A stretch of 64,000 nucleotides of DNA from Novosphingobium sp. B 225 (lineage in GTDB: Bacteria; Pseudomonadota; Alphaproteobacteria; Sphingomonadales; Sphingomonadaceae): positions 21,795 to 85,794 of the forward strand of contig NZ_MWLM01000062.1 in the NCBI RefSeq assembly GCF_002198665.1. The letters run 5' to 3'. The notes under the pieces were generated by a model. It did not search any database, had not been told where the DNA came from, and saw only the letters and a list, made by a program, of their open reading frames with translations. The position numbers were made by a program, and so were the translations under genes. Position 1 is the first letter of the stretch, and each line of letters starts with the position of its first letter. This document shows positions 55,190-63,946 of the stretch, piece by piece.

Positions 55190-56362
55190 TTGCAGAAATT
55201 GGCCGAAGGGCGGTTTATCGACCGTCTGCGGGCCTGGTTCCCGGACCGTGAATTTTTCATGCGGTCCGAAGGACAGGTTCGTTTTATCAAGCTGTCATCG
55301 CGGCTGCAGATGCGCGTGGCCGGCCTTGTGGCCGTGCTGCTGCTGGTCTGGGTGCTGTCGATCGGCGGCATGGCCATATCGCAATATCTGACCGCGCGTG
55401 ACCGGCTGAGCCTGCTGGACCGCGAAGCCAAGGTAACCAGCGCGGAAAGCCGCGTTTCCGCCTATCGCGGCGATCTGGGCAAAGTGCAGCAAGACCTGCA
55501 AAAGCGCCAGGAATTCATCGAAAAGCTGGTCCAGACCCACCTGGGTGATCTGCCGCGCGATGCCAAGGCCGGGGAAACTGTTTCCAACAGCACGGGCGCT
55601 GCTGCCGAAACGGTCAAGAAGGTTTCGGCCGCCCTGCCCGAGGCCGGCGGACTGGCCCTGATCGAAGCCCGCCAGCTGACTTTCGTCGAAGCTTTGACCC
55701 GGATGGCAGACCGCCGCGCCGCCCAGGCCGAGTCGCGACTCGCCGCGCTGGGGCTCAACCCGCAGGCGATGCTCGCCTCGCTTGATGACCGCGACGCGCA
55801 GGGTGGTCCGCTGATTCGGCTGGCGAGCGAGCCCGATGGCTCGATCGATCCGCGCTTTGAACGGCTGGGGCTGAGCCTGGCGCGGATGGATGCGCTGGAA
55901 CGTTCGGTTGCAGGCCTGCCCCAGGCGCTGCCCGCGAACTTCGAATATATCTCGTCCGGTTTCGGGTTCCGCGCCAATCCCTTCACCGGCGGCGGCGGCG
56001 AATTCCATCCCGGGCTTGATTTCAAGGGCCCGCACGGCGCGCCGATCTATGCCGCCGCGCGCGGCACGGTCAGCTTTGTTGGCCAGCGCAGCGGCTATGG
56101 CAACTGTGTCGAAATCGATCACGGCAACGGGCTGGTCACACGCTATGCCCACATGTCGGGCTTTCGCACCGTGGTGGGCAAAGTGGTCAAGCCGGGTGAG
56201 CAGATCGGCCTGATCGGCAGCACCGGCCGCTCCACCGGGCCGCATCTGCATTTCGAAGTCCGGCTTGGCGACCGGCCGGTCAATCCCCGCCCCTTCCTTG
56301 AGGCTGTGCCCCATGTTCTCGAAAAAATCAGCGCCGCAGACGGTGCGCAGCCAGCAGGATAG
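55190..56362 (+). CDS. M23-family peptidoglycan endopeptidase
   Basis: About 390 residues; the start is uncertain (TTG 55190 chosen; GTG 55145 is possible). One N-terminal membrane helix (VAGLVAVLLLVWVLSIGG) is followed by a coiled-coil linker and an intact LytM domain with metal ligands HPGLD and HLHFE. Unlike the EnvC homologue at 50939-52156 it should be catalytically active. The bactofilin gene starts inside its last codons, a common pairing in cell-shape loci. Confidence 0.9.
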   Translation: MQKLAEGRFIDRLRAWFPDREFFMRSEGQVRFIKLSSRLQMRVAGLVAVLLLVWVLSIGGMAISQYLTARDRLSLLDREAKVTSAESRVSAYRGDLGKVQQDLQKRQEFIEKLVQTHLGDLPRDAKAGETVSNSTGAAAETVKKVSAALPEAGGLALIEARQLTFVEALTRMADRRAAQAESRLAALGLNPQAMLASLDDRDAQGGPLIRLASEPDGSIDPRFERLGLSLARMDALERSVAGLPQALPANFEYISSGFGFRANPFTGGGGEFHPGLDFKGPHGAPIYAAARGTVSFVGQRSGYGNCVEIDHGNGLVTRYAHMSGFRTVVGKVVKPGEQIGLIGSTGRSTGPHLHFEVRLGDRPVNPRPFLEAVPHVLEKISAADGAQPAG

Positions 56363-56720
56363 ACAGATGGCCGGATCGACCTTTTCCGTGTTCGGTGCCG
56401 ACACCCGGATCAAGGGTGATGTCCAGGCCGGAGCTGACCTGCATATTGACGGCGGCGTAGAAGGCGATGTCACCTGCACTTCGCTGGTTCAGGGTGAAAG
56501 CAGCCTGATCGAAGGCGCGATCCGCGCTGAAAGCGCCCGCCTGGCGGGCACGGTCAAGGGCACGATCACCGTGCGCGAACTGGTGGTGCTCAAGACCGCC
56601 CGGATCCACGGCGACGTGCATTATGATGCGCTGACGATCGAACAGGGCGCGCAGGTTGATGGCCGGTTCGCCCCGCGTGCGGCAGGGGTTGACGATACGG
56701 TAGTAGCGATCAACGGCTAG
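56313..56720 (+). CDS. Bactofilin
   Basis: 135 residues, right-handed beta-helix polymer protein. The core has hexapeptide-like turns: STFSVFGADTRIKGDVQAGAD, IDGGVEGDV, LIEGAIRA, LAGTVKGTITV, LVVLKTARIHGDVHYDALTIEQGAQVDG region. It forms membrane-bound filaments that position cell-wall enzymes such as the M23 peptidase encoded just before. ATG 56313 lies inside the peptidase gene; ATG 56367 is an alternative. Confidence 0.92.
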   Translation: MFSKKSAPQTVRSQQDRQMAGSTFSVFGADTRIKGDVQAGADLHIDGGVEGDVTCTSLVQGESSLIEGAIRAESARLAGTVKGTITVRELVVLKTARIHGDVHYDALTIEQGAQVDGRFAPRAAGVDDTVVAING

Positions 56721-56812
56721 AATCTGTTTCCGTGAGACGGAAACGGGGAACACCGGCTCGCTCCCGGCTGGCAATGGTTGCAAAGTTCCCTTTTCGTTCT
56801 TAAACTGCGGGC

Positions 56813-57295
56813 ATGACTGCAGCACCAGTTCCGGATGATTCGTTCACGCGAGAAGCGCAGGCCGTGGCGCGCGGGATCGGGCGGCTGTTTGCCCGCAATG
56901 ACATCTGGTGCCTGCCGGAAATGCCGCTGCGCAATGGCCGCCGCGCCGATCTGATGGGGATCGATGCCAAAGGCCATCTGGTGATCGTGGAAATCAAGGT
57001 CGCCCGCGCCGATTTGCTGGGCGATGCCAAATGGCCCGATTACCTGGATTTTTGCGACCGGTTCTATTGGGGACTGGCCCCGCATCTCGACCGCGCCTGT
57101 ATGGAAGATCCGGCATTCCTGCCCGAACGCTGCGGGCTGATCGTGGCTGATGGCTATGACGCGGAAATCCTCCGCCCTGCCGCCACTGTCCCACTCGCCG
57201 CCGCCCGCCGCAAAGCCGAAACCGAACGCCTCGCCCGCGCGGCCTTGCGCCGCCATCACGGGTTTATCGATCCGGGGCTGGCCGGGCTGGTTTGA
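56813..57295 (+). CDS. mmcB: MmcB-family DNA repair protein
   Basis: 160 residues. The family core is FARNDIWCLPEMPLRNGRRADLMGID, then LVIVEIKVARADLLGDAKWPDY, a PD-(D/E)XK-like nuclease pattern (D...E-I-K), and DFCDRFYWGLAP. MmcB (DUF1052) is a mitomycin C resistance factor of the SOS response described in Caulobacter. Short stand-alone gene; no LexA box was found by eye. Confidence 0.9.
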   Translation: MTAAPVPDDSFTREAQAVARGIGRLFARNDIWCLPEMPLRNGRRADLMGIDAKGHLVIVEIKVARADLLGDAKWPDYLDFCDRFYWGLAPHLDRACMEDPAFLPERCGLIVADGYDAEILRPAATVPLAAARRKAETERLARAALRRHHGFIDPGLAGLV

Positions 57296-57309
57296 GAGAC
57301 CGGTTAAGG

Positions 57310-57463
57310 GGATTCACGCAGAGACGCAGAGGCGCAGAGATGGCGCGCTGGGCCGCAGGCTCATTCACTTCTGACAACCTGCCGTTTGCCGAATGGTCGG
57401 CGATCGCAAGCGACTGCGCCGCGAGCACTACCCCTCTGCGTCTCCGCGTCTCTGCGTGAATCC
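57310..57463. repeat. Dispersed palindromic repeat, copy 4
   Basis: About 154 bp. Left arm GGATTCACGCAGAGACGC, right arm ending CGTCTCTGCGTGAATCC; again the outer bases differ from copy 1 but pair. The interior is very similar to copy 5 at 58811-58969, and the preceding bases (GGTTAAGGG versus CGTTAAGGG) also match. It lies directly after the stop of the small membrane gene at 57544. Confidence 0.87.
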
Positions 57464-57543
57464 TTCTTCCCCAAGCCGAAAACCCCAACACCGAGCGAGG
57501 CCTTAGGCGGCGTGGACAAATTGGGCGACCGATACCTGCAGAA

Positions 57544-57882
57544 CTAACCTGAGGCTGCGTCAACGACGACGAGCATCATCAGTCCGAAGTAGGCGGCCAG
57601 TGCAACGCAATACAGGGCACCGGTCATCCAGAACCAGAAGGGGCTTGTCGCTCTGATCACGGGCTGCCCTCGTGATGGCATTTTGCCAGTTCGTAGGCCG
57701 ACGAAAAGCATGGTTCCGAGCAAGAGCGGGATGAATAGGAACGCGCAGCTTCCCAGAAGCGCTCGCCAATCAAGGGGCCATGAGCCCGTAATCATTGCCA
57801 GCGCACCCGGCAAGGCTGCGATACCAGCATAAGCTGTCAGTAGAGCGACCCGTTGCGGCCACGTCCAATCCCACCATATCAT
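57544..57882 (-). CDS. Small four-helix membrane protein, paralogue of 28208-28537
   Basis: 112 residues, MIWWDWTWPQRVALL at the N-terminus and four hydrophobic stretches. It shares the WWDWT start, the FVGLRTGKMP linker and the FWFWM segment with the protein at 28208-28537. No family recognised. It sits between repeat copy 4 and the IS5 remnant. Confidence 0.72.
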   Translation of the reverse strand: MIWWDWTWPQRVALLTAYAGIAALPGALAMITGSWPLDWRALLGSCAFLFIPLLLGTMLFVGLRTGKMPSRGQPVIRATSPFWFWMTGALYCVALAAYFGLMMLVVVDAASG

Positions 57883-57957
57883 CGCTCATGATTACCCCGG
57901 CACCTTCGCGTAATCAACGAATGGTGATCTGAACACGATTGACGCCAGCCGAATGGG

Positions 57958-58769
57958 TTGATTCAAGGCTGCCTTTTGGAGGCCGGTTTGGGCAGGGGCG
58001 ATCTTACTGAAGCGGAATGGCGCATTTTGAAGGGCTTGCTGCCGATTGAACCTGAAAACCGTGGCCGCGGCAGGCGTCCCGAGCAGAACCGCTCGATCAT
58101 CAACGGCATACCCTGGCGGCTCCGGTGTGGAGCGCCGTGGCGGGACGTCCCGCCCAAATATGGCAGTTGGAACACGATCTATCGCCGGTTCCGACGATGG
58201 AGCGAGGCTGGGGTTTGGGAAACCGTTGCCGTGACACTCGCCGAAGTCATGGCGGACAGCGGCCACTACAGCATCGGTAGCACCACCGTTCGCGCCCATG
58301 TGTCGGCAGCGGGCGGAAAAGGGGGACTCATCGACGCGCTCTTGGCCGCTCGCGGGGCGGGTTCACCAGTAAGCTTCACTGCCTGGCTGATGCCCTCGGA
58401 CGACCGCTCGCTTTCATCCTGACGGGTGGTGAAGCGGCAGATTGCAAAGCGTCTGACGCTCTGATCAGCCTGCCCGAACGTGCGCCCGATGCGCTGCTCG
58501 CCGACAAGGGCTACGATGCTGATGCGATCCGTGCCGACCTTGCCGGACGGGAGATCGAAGCGGTCATTCCCGGTCGGTCAAGCCGCCGCGTGAAAATCGA
58601 ACATGACCGGGCGCTATACAAGCAGCTCAACCGCATCGAACGGATGTTCGGATACCTCAAGATCAACCGCGCCATCGCCACCCGCTACGACCAACTTGCC
58701 AACAGCTTCCTTGGAATGGTCCATCTCGCCCCCGCCAGATACTGGCTCAAATTTGTCCACGCCGCCTAG
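57958..58769 (+). mobile_element. IS5-family element (IS427-like), transposase inactive
   Basis: Two overlapping frames. Frame 1 (TTG 57958 or 57988 to 58422) encodes the helix-turn-helix and early DDE region (LTEAEWRILKGLLP, WRLRCGAPWRDVPPKYG). Frame 2, -1 relative, continues as ALGRSRGGFTSKLHCLAD to a stop at 58769 and holds LLADKGYDADAIR and RIERMFGYLK. The join is at AAAAGGGGG (58317-58325), a usual slippage site, so frameshifting itself is normal for this group. The first catalytic Asp (expected DST) is GST in YSIGSTTVRAH, so the enzyme should be dead. Terminal repeats could not be fixed. Confidence 0.82.
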
Positions 58770-58810
58770 GCCGATCCCGGACCAATTGAGCCGATTTGAG
58801 AAGCCGTTAA

Positions 58811-58969
58811 GGGGATTCACGCAGAGACGCAGAGGCGCAGAGATGGCGCGCTGAGCCGCAGGCTCATTCGCTTCCGACAAGCCGCCGTTTGCCGGAAGCT
58901 CAGTGATCGCAAGCGGCTGCGCCGCAATCGCTACCCCTCTGCGTCTCCGCGTCTCTGCGTGAACCATTC
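58811..58969. repeat. Dispersed palindromic repeat, copy 5
   Basis: About 159 bp at the end of the IS5 remnant, in the same orientation as copy 4. Left arm GGATTCACGCAGAGACGC, right arm ending GCGTGAACCATTC. The left outer bases match copy 4 and the right ones match copies 1 and 2, so the ends no longer pair fully; it may be a hybrid. Part of the 494-bp gene-free stretch 58770-59263. Confidence 0.87.
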
Positions 58970-59007
58970 AAGCCTGAAGTCCCCGGCAAATGCCCGCCGG
59001 AAAAGAT

Positions 59008-59195
59008 TTTCCTACACGCCGCCACGCTGGTATGATTCGCGCTGCTCTTTGAACTTGTGGATCTTGTCTGGATCGGCGTCGCCCATGGGGCAGACGCCTG
59101 CTTTTTGCTGCCCCGTGCGGCCGGGAACGGGGCAATATTTTTCAAAACAGGGCAAGTGTCACCTTGTTTGCCCTATCTTGCTGATTTAAAACCGG
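59008..59195 (+). other. Non-coding element, second copy of 9738-9880
   Basis: It begins TTTTCCTACACGC, then GCCACGCTGG, GCTCTTTGAACTTG followed by GGAT. About 65 bp later come GGGGCAATATTTTTCA and GGGCAAGTGTCACCTTG, in the same order as at 9738-9880. Downstream are two more GTGTCACCTTG units (59213-59234). It is more complete than the first copy. No gene is visible; the next gene ends here from the other strand. Confidence 0.42.
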
Positions 59196-59263
59196 AACAT
59201 GCCCGGACAGGGTGTCACCTTGGTGTCACCTTGTCATCCGGCCGCCTTAGTAATATCAAAGGT

Positions 59264-60571
59264 TTAGCGCGATGGTTCGCGTGACAGGCGTGACATCAGC
59301 AGCGCTGCGCGCTTGGCCTGGCGCCACAGGCTAGGCAGATCCATCACCTCGTTCGCGGTGTGATCGCCCTCGCTCGCCGGGCCCAGCCCGACCAGGCTGT
59401 CGACATCGGCGGCGACGAAGCTGATGTCCCCGGCCCCGCGCTTCAACGGATCGAGCGCGCCCATCGGTTCCAGCCCCAGCGTGGCGTTCACCAGGTTGAG
59501 CTTGTCCAGCAGCGCGCGGTTGCCCGGCGTCGGGGCCATCGGCGGGTACTTGCCGTCAAAAGTCAGCGCCGCGCTGCCGCCGTTGAAGGGGCGGGCGACG
59601 ATTTCGCGCATTTTCGCTTCGGCCCGGGCGATCGATTCGGGCGTCAGCGCGCGCAGATCGCCGCTGGCGATGGCAATGCCGGGGATGATATTGCTTTTGC
59701 CCGCCGCGCTGGCATTGGCATCGTTCGCCGCGATTTCCGCGCTGGCCCCGCCGGTAATCATCCCGACATTGAAGGTCAGGTTGGGTTCGGGCAACTCCTT
59801 GCGGAAGGACGTGAGGATTGCCGCGAGCGGATAGATCGCCCCTTCGCCGGCCGCTTGCGAAAAGACCCCGCTCGAATGCCCGCTTTTCGCCGTGACGGTA
59901 ACTTTCCACCCGCCCGCCGAGCGCCGCGCGATCGAGCCCATGTCCTTGCCGCCGTCGCGCGCCAGCCCTTCGAAATCGAGCGCGACATCGGCGCGCTTGC
60001 CCGCCGCGACCAGATCGGCACGCGCGGCTTCCAGCGGCAGCCCGGCGTCTTCCTCGTCCCCGGTCAGCACCACTTCGATATTGGCGTCCCTCAGCGTACC
60101 CGCCCGCGCCATCGCCCGCAGCGCGGCGAGCATGGCAATGTCCCCGCCCTTGTCATCGGCCACACCCGGCCCGGCGACGGTATCGGCGTCCTTGCGGCTG
60201 AATTTCTGGAACGGATGATCGGGTTCGAACACCGTATCGAGATGCCCGATCAAGAGCAGCCGCTTGCGCCCGGCCTTGCCCTTGTGCGTGGCGATCAGGT
60301 GCCCGGCGCGGCCGACACCGGCCTGATCGACCCAGCGCACGGTGAAGCCCAGCCCCTCGAATTCCGGCACCAGCAGGTCGCGCACCTTGCGCACCCCATC
60401 AAGGTTGCGGCTGCCCGAGTTCTGGTTGACCAGCCGTTCCAGCAAGGCCAGCGAGCGCGCCTGTTCGGCATCGACGGTCTGGATCATGACTTTTTCCTGC
60501 GGCGTCGGCGGCGCGGCCAGCGCGGGCGAGGCGGTGAGGAGAGCGGCGGCGAGAATGAGGGTGCGGGTCAT
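59264..60571 (-). CDS. Exported M20-family carboxypeptidase
   Basis: 435 residues with a signal peptide (ILAAALLTASPALAA). Glutamate carboxypeptidase-like zinc peptidase: LLLIGHLDTVFEPDHPF, GPGVADDKGGDIAML (bridging Asp), LTGDEEDAG (catalytic Glu), then a dimerisation domain (GGWKVTVTAKSGHSSGVFS). The start at the signal peptide is chosen; the open frame extends upstream to a TTG at 60661 without family support. Distinct from the cytoplasmic M20D enzyme at 28938. Confidence 0.92.
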   Translation of the reverse strand: MTRTLILAAALLTASPALAAPPTPQEKVMIQTVDAEQARSLALLERLVNQNSGSRNLDGVRKVRDLLVPEFEGLGFTVRWVDQAGVGRAGHLIATHKGKAGRKRLLLIGHLDTVFEPDHPFQKFSRKDADTVAGPGVADDKGGDIAMLAALRAMARAGTLRDANIEVVLTGDEEDAGLPLEAARADLVAAGKRADVALDFEGLARDGGKDMGSIARRSAGGWKVTVTAKSGHSSGVFSQAAGEGAIYPLAAILTSFRKELPEPNLTFNVGMITGGASAEIAANDANASAAGKSNIIPGIAIASGDLRALTPESIARAEAKMREIVARPFNGGSAALTFDGKYPPMAPTPGNRALLDKLNLVNATLGLEPMGALDPLKRGAGDISFVAADVDSLVGLGPASEGDHTANEVMDLPSLWRQAKRAALLMSRLSREPSR

Positions 60572-60888
60572 GGGGACAAGGGTAGGGGCAGGCCCGCCTC
60601 CCCGCAATATGCTTTGGCTGCCGGGGCCTTCCCATCCCGCCGCCGCGCAATTATCTTGCAATTTCCCGCAATCTCCGCTAGCAGCCCCTCAGCAATCGGC
60701 GCGCGGGCCTTGTTCCCGCCGCAGTCCCGGCAGCGTGAGGTTGGCGTTTCAACGCCTGACCAGCCCGGACTTACGGTCGCCGTTATCGCTGAAGCTTCCT
60801 TCTTCACGCAGGGTCGCATCTAACGACACCTCGCTTCGCGGCACGGGACCATTCCGTGCGCGCCGCTTTATTTTTGTGAGATTTTTCA

Positions 60889-62559
60889 ATGTCCTATTTT
60901 TCCGACCTTGGCCTGGCCGAGCCTTTGCTGCGCGCGCTTGAGACCAAGGGCTATGCTGACCCGACCCCGATCCAGAAGCAGGCGATCCCCGCGCTGCTGC
61001 AGGGCCGCGATCTTTTGGGCATTGCCCAGACCGGGACTGGCAAGACCGCTGCGTTCTCGCTGCCTTCGCTCCACCGCCTCGCCGCCGATCCGCAGCCGCG
61101 CAAGAATGCCGCCTGCCGGATGCTGGTGCTGAGCCCGACCCGCGAGCTGGCCGCCCAGATCGCCGAAAACATGCGCGGCTATGCCAAGTACCTCAACCTG
61201 TCCGTGCAATGCGTGTTCGGCGGCGTGCCGGTGGGCAAGCAGGCCCGCGCACTGGTGGGCGGGACCGACATTCTGGTCGCCACCCCGGGCCGCCTGCTTG
61301 ACCTGATCGACCAGCGCGCGCTGACCCTGCGCCATGTCGAAATCTTCGTGCTCGACGAAGCCGACCAGATGATGGACCTGGGCTTTATCGTGCCGCTGAA
61401 ACGCGTTGCCGCGATGCTGCCCAAGGAACGCCAGAGCCTGTTCTTTTCGGCGACCATGCCCAAGGCGATTGCCGATCTGGGCAAGCAGTTCATCAACAAC
61501 CCGGTCCGCGTCGAAGTGACCCCGCAGGCCTCGACCGCCGAGCGGGTCGATCAGTTCGTCACCTTCGTCAACCAGTCCGAAAAGCAGGCGCTGCTCTCGC
61601 TGCGGCTGCGCGCCGGGCTGGCCGATGGTTCGATCGAACGCACGCTGGTGTTCACCCGGACCAAGCACGGCGCTGACCGCGTTGTCCGTCACCTGTCCAC
61701 CGCCGGGGTCAATGCCGCGGCGATCCACGGCAACAAGAGCCAGGCCCAGCGCACCGCCGCGCTGCTGGCGTTCCGCAAGGGCACCACGCCGGTGCTGGTC
61801 GCGACCGACATCGCCGCGCGCGGGATCGACGTGACCGGGGTCAGCCACGTGTTCAACTTTGAACTGCCCAATGTGCCTGAACAATATGTCCACCGCATCG
61901 GCCGCACCGCGCGCGCCGGGGCGGACGGGGTGGCGCAAAGCTTTTGCGCACCGGACGAGAAGGCCTATCTCAAGGACATCGAGCGCCTGACCGGCGTGAA
62001 GCTGATGCCGCAACCGCTGCCGGAAGACTTCCAGAAGGAAGCCGCCCGCCTGCCGCTGCCCACCCGCAAGCCAGCCGAGGCTGAACAGGACGCCCGGCGC
62101 GACGAACGCGATGCGCGCGGCCGTGGCGGCGCGCGTGGTGGTGGCGGTGGTGGTCGCAGTGGCGGCGGCCAGCGCGGCAATGGCAACCGCAGCCCGGGCG
62201 GGCAGGGCCGCAACGGCCAGCCGCGCGACACCTGGCTGCGTAACGACCGCCAGGGCAGCGCGCCGGCGCGTGGCCCGGTGTTCAACCCGCTTGCCGCCGA
62301 AGGGCGCGGCGCGGTGGAAGACCGTCCGCACCGCGATGAACGCCCCGCCCCGCGCGGTGACCGTTCGGCCCAGCCCCGCGCGTTCGGCGAACTGCCCCGC
62401 CGCGACAGCCAGCCGCGCGCCGAGCGTCCGGCCGGTGAGCATCGCGGTGACCGCCCCGCCCACCCGCGCGGCGATCGCCGTCCGGGCGGCGGCCAGGGTG
62501 GTCAGGGCCCGCGCGGCAATGCCCAGGGCGGCCGCAGCCCGCACCGCGGCCGGGGCTGA
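60889..62559 (+). CDS. DEAD-box RNA helicase, RhlE-like
   Basis: 556 residues. All helicase motifs are present: Q motif (YADPTPIQKQAIP), AQTGTGKTAAF, PTRELAAQI, DEAD, SATMP, ATDIAARGIDV and HRIGRTARAG. After about residue 385 there is a long Arg/Gly-rich tail (RGGARGGGGGGRSGGG and further RGDR repeats) that should bind RNA. The leader (60730-60888) has a short hairpin and an AT-rich stretch just before the ATG, with no clear ribosome site. Confidence 0.94.
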   Translation: MSYFSDLGLAEPLLRALETKGYADPTPIQKQAIPALLQGRDLLGIAQTGTGKTAAFSLPSLHRLAADPQPRKNAACRMLVLSPTRELAAQIAENMRGYAKYLNLSVQCVFGGVPVGKQARALVGGTDILVATPGRLLDLIDQRALTLRHVEIFVLDEADQMMDLGFIVPLKRVAAMLPKERQSLFFSATMPKAIADLGKQFINNPVRVEVTPQASTAERVDQFVTFVNQSEKQALLSLRLRAGLADGSIERTLVFTRTKHGADRVVRHLSTAGVNAAAIHGNKSQAQRTAALLAFRKGTTPVLVATDIAARGIDVTGVSHVFNFELPNVPEQYVHRIGRTARAGADGVAQSFCAPDEKAYLKDIERLTGVKLMPQPLPEDFQKEAARLPLPTRKPAEAEQDARRDERDARGRGGARGGGGGGRSGGGQRGNGNRSPGGQGRNGQPRDTWLRNDRQGSAPARGPVFNPLAAEGRGAVEDRPHRDERPAPRGDRSAQPRAFGELPRRDSQPRAERPAGEHRGDRPAHPRGDRRPGGGQGGQGPRGNAQGGRSPHRGRG

Positions 62560-62604
62560 TTCCCAACCCTTGCATCACCCGCTCACCCTGCCTAACCCGG
62601 CCGG

Positions 62605-63867
62605 GTGAGCGATGACGCGCCAAGCCCTGCTTCAACCGGCCTGACTGCACCCGGCCGGGCGCTCGCGCCGTTCCGGTTCCCCGCTTTCCGCGCGATCTGG
62701 ACCGCGAACCTGGCCAGCAACCTCGGCTCGATGATCCAGTCGACCGCGGCGGCCTGGCTGATGACCGACCTGACCCGGTCGCATCAGCTGGTCGCGCTGG
62801 TCCAGGCTTCGGTCACCATGCCGGTGATGCTGCTGGGCATCTTCGCCGGAGCCATCGCCGACAATTTTGACCGCCGCGCGGTGATGCTGTGGGCACAGTG
62901 GGCGATGCTACTGCTGTCCGCCGCGCTGGCGCTGATGACCTGGCAAGGGCTGGTCGGCCCGTTTTCCCTGCTGGCCTTCACGCTGGCGGTCGGCTGCGGC
63001 ACCGCGCTAAACGGCCCGGCCTGGCAGGCGTCGGTGCGGATGCAGGTTGGCCCGGCAGACTTGCCGCAAGCGATCTCGCTCAACACCATCGCTTTCAACC
63101 TGGCGCGTTCGGTTGGCCCGGCGCTGGGCGGAGTGCTGATTTCGCTGACCAACCCGGCGATGGCCTTTGCGCTCAATGCGCTCAGCTATCTCGCGCTGAT
63201 CGTGGTGCTGATGAACTGGCACCCCGAACACCCCCCGCGCGAACGCCAGCCGATGCTGGCCTCGATCGCGGCAGGCCTGCGGTTCTGCGCGGGTTCAAGC
63301 CCGGTGCGGCGCGTGCTGACCCGCGGCTTTGCCTTCGGCTTTGGCGCGGCGGGCTATCTCGGCCTGCAGCCCTTGCTGGTGCGCGAACAATTGCACGGCA
63401 CCGAAACCCAGTTCGGACTGGTGCTGGGCGCGTTCGGGATCGGTTCGATCGTGGTCGCGCTGTGGATCTCGCCGGTCCGCCGCCGGTTTGGCAGCGAGGC
63501 GGTGGTGTTCGTCTCAACCCTGATTTTCGCGCTGACCCTGCTGCCAACCAGCACGATCACCAGCCTGCCCGCGCTGCTGGTGCTGGTGCTGATTGCGGGC
63601 GGGGCCTGGGTGGCGACGCTGACCAGCCTGAACGTGGCGATGCAGCTGCGCTCGCCCGAAGCGATCCTGGGGCGCTGCCTGTCGATCTATCAGGCGGTGA
63701 CTTTTGGCGGCATGGCGCTGGGTGCCTATGCCATGGGGCTTGCTTCTGACGTGGTCGGGCTGAGCCAGGCGGTGCAGCTTTCAGCCGCCCTGCTGATCGC
63801 CAGTCTGGTGCTGCGCTGGTTCGCACCGATGCCCGGGCCCGACGAAGGCCGGGTGAAGGTGGTTTAA
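62605..63867 (+). CDS. MFS transporter, EntS-like exporter
   Basis: 420 residues with about 12 hydrophobic helices. The first loop is FRAIWTANLASNLGSMIQSTAAAWLMTDL and loop 2-3 has GAIADNFDRRAVML, the MFS A-like motif. The pattern fits the MFS_3/EntS group of drug and siderophore exporters. GTG start 45 bp after the helicase stop. Substrate unknown. Confidence 0.88.
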   Translation: MSDDAPSPASTGLTAPGRALAPFRFPAFRAIWTANLASNLGSMIQSTAAAWLMTDLTRSHQLVALVQASVTMPVMLLGIFAGAIADNFDRRAVMLWAQWAMLLLSAALALMTWQGLVGPFSLLAFTLAVGCGTALNGPAWQASVRMQVGPADLPQAISLNTIAFNLARSVGPALGGVLISLTNPAMAFALNALSYLALIVVLMNWHPEHPPRERQPMLASIAAGLRFCAGSSPVRRVLTRGFAFGFGAAGYLGLQPLLVREQLHGTETQFGLVLGAFGIGSIVVALWISPVRRRFGSEAVVFVSTLIFALTLLPTSTITSLPALLVLVLIAGGAWVATLTSLNVAMQLRSPEAILGRCLSIYQAVTFGGMALGAYAMGLASDVVGLSQAVQLSAALLIASLVLRWFAPMPGPDEGRVKVV

Positions 63868-63908
63868 CGGGGGAGGAAGGGAGTCCTTGTCCGCCTGACG
63901 GCGGTGCG

Positions 63909-63928
63909 GGAATGCCATCCGGCATTCC
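63909..63928. terminator. Hairpin after the MFS gene
   Basis: GGAATGCC and GGCATTCC form an 8-bp perfect stem with a 4-base loop, 42 bp after the MFS stop. There is no T tract, so termination is only a possibility. Confidence 0.4.
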
Positions 63929-63946
63929 CTGGCCTGGCCGGCCCAC

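Noticed and set aside
60886..62544. 552-residue minus-strand frame opposite the helicase
   Set aside because: Ala/Gly/Arg-rich translation without motifs, fully antisense to a clear DEAD-box gene.
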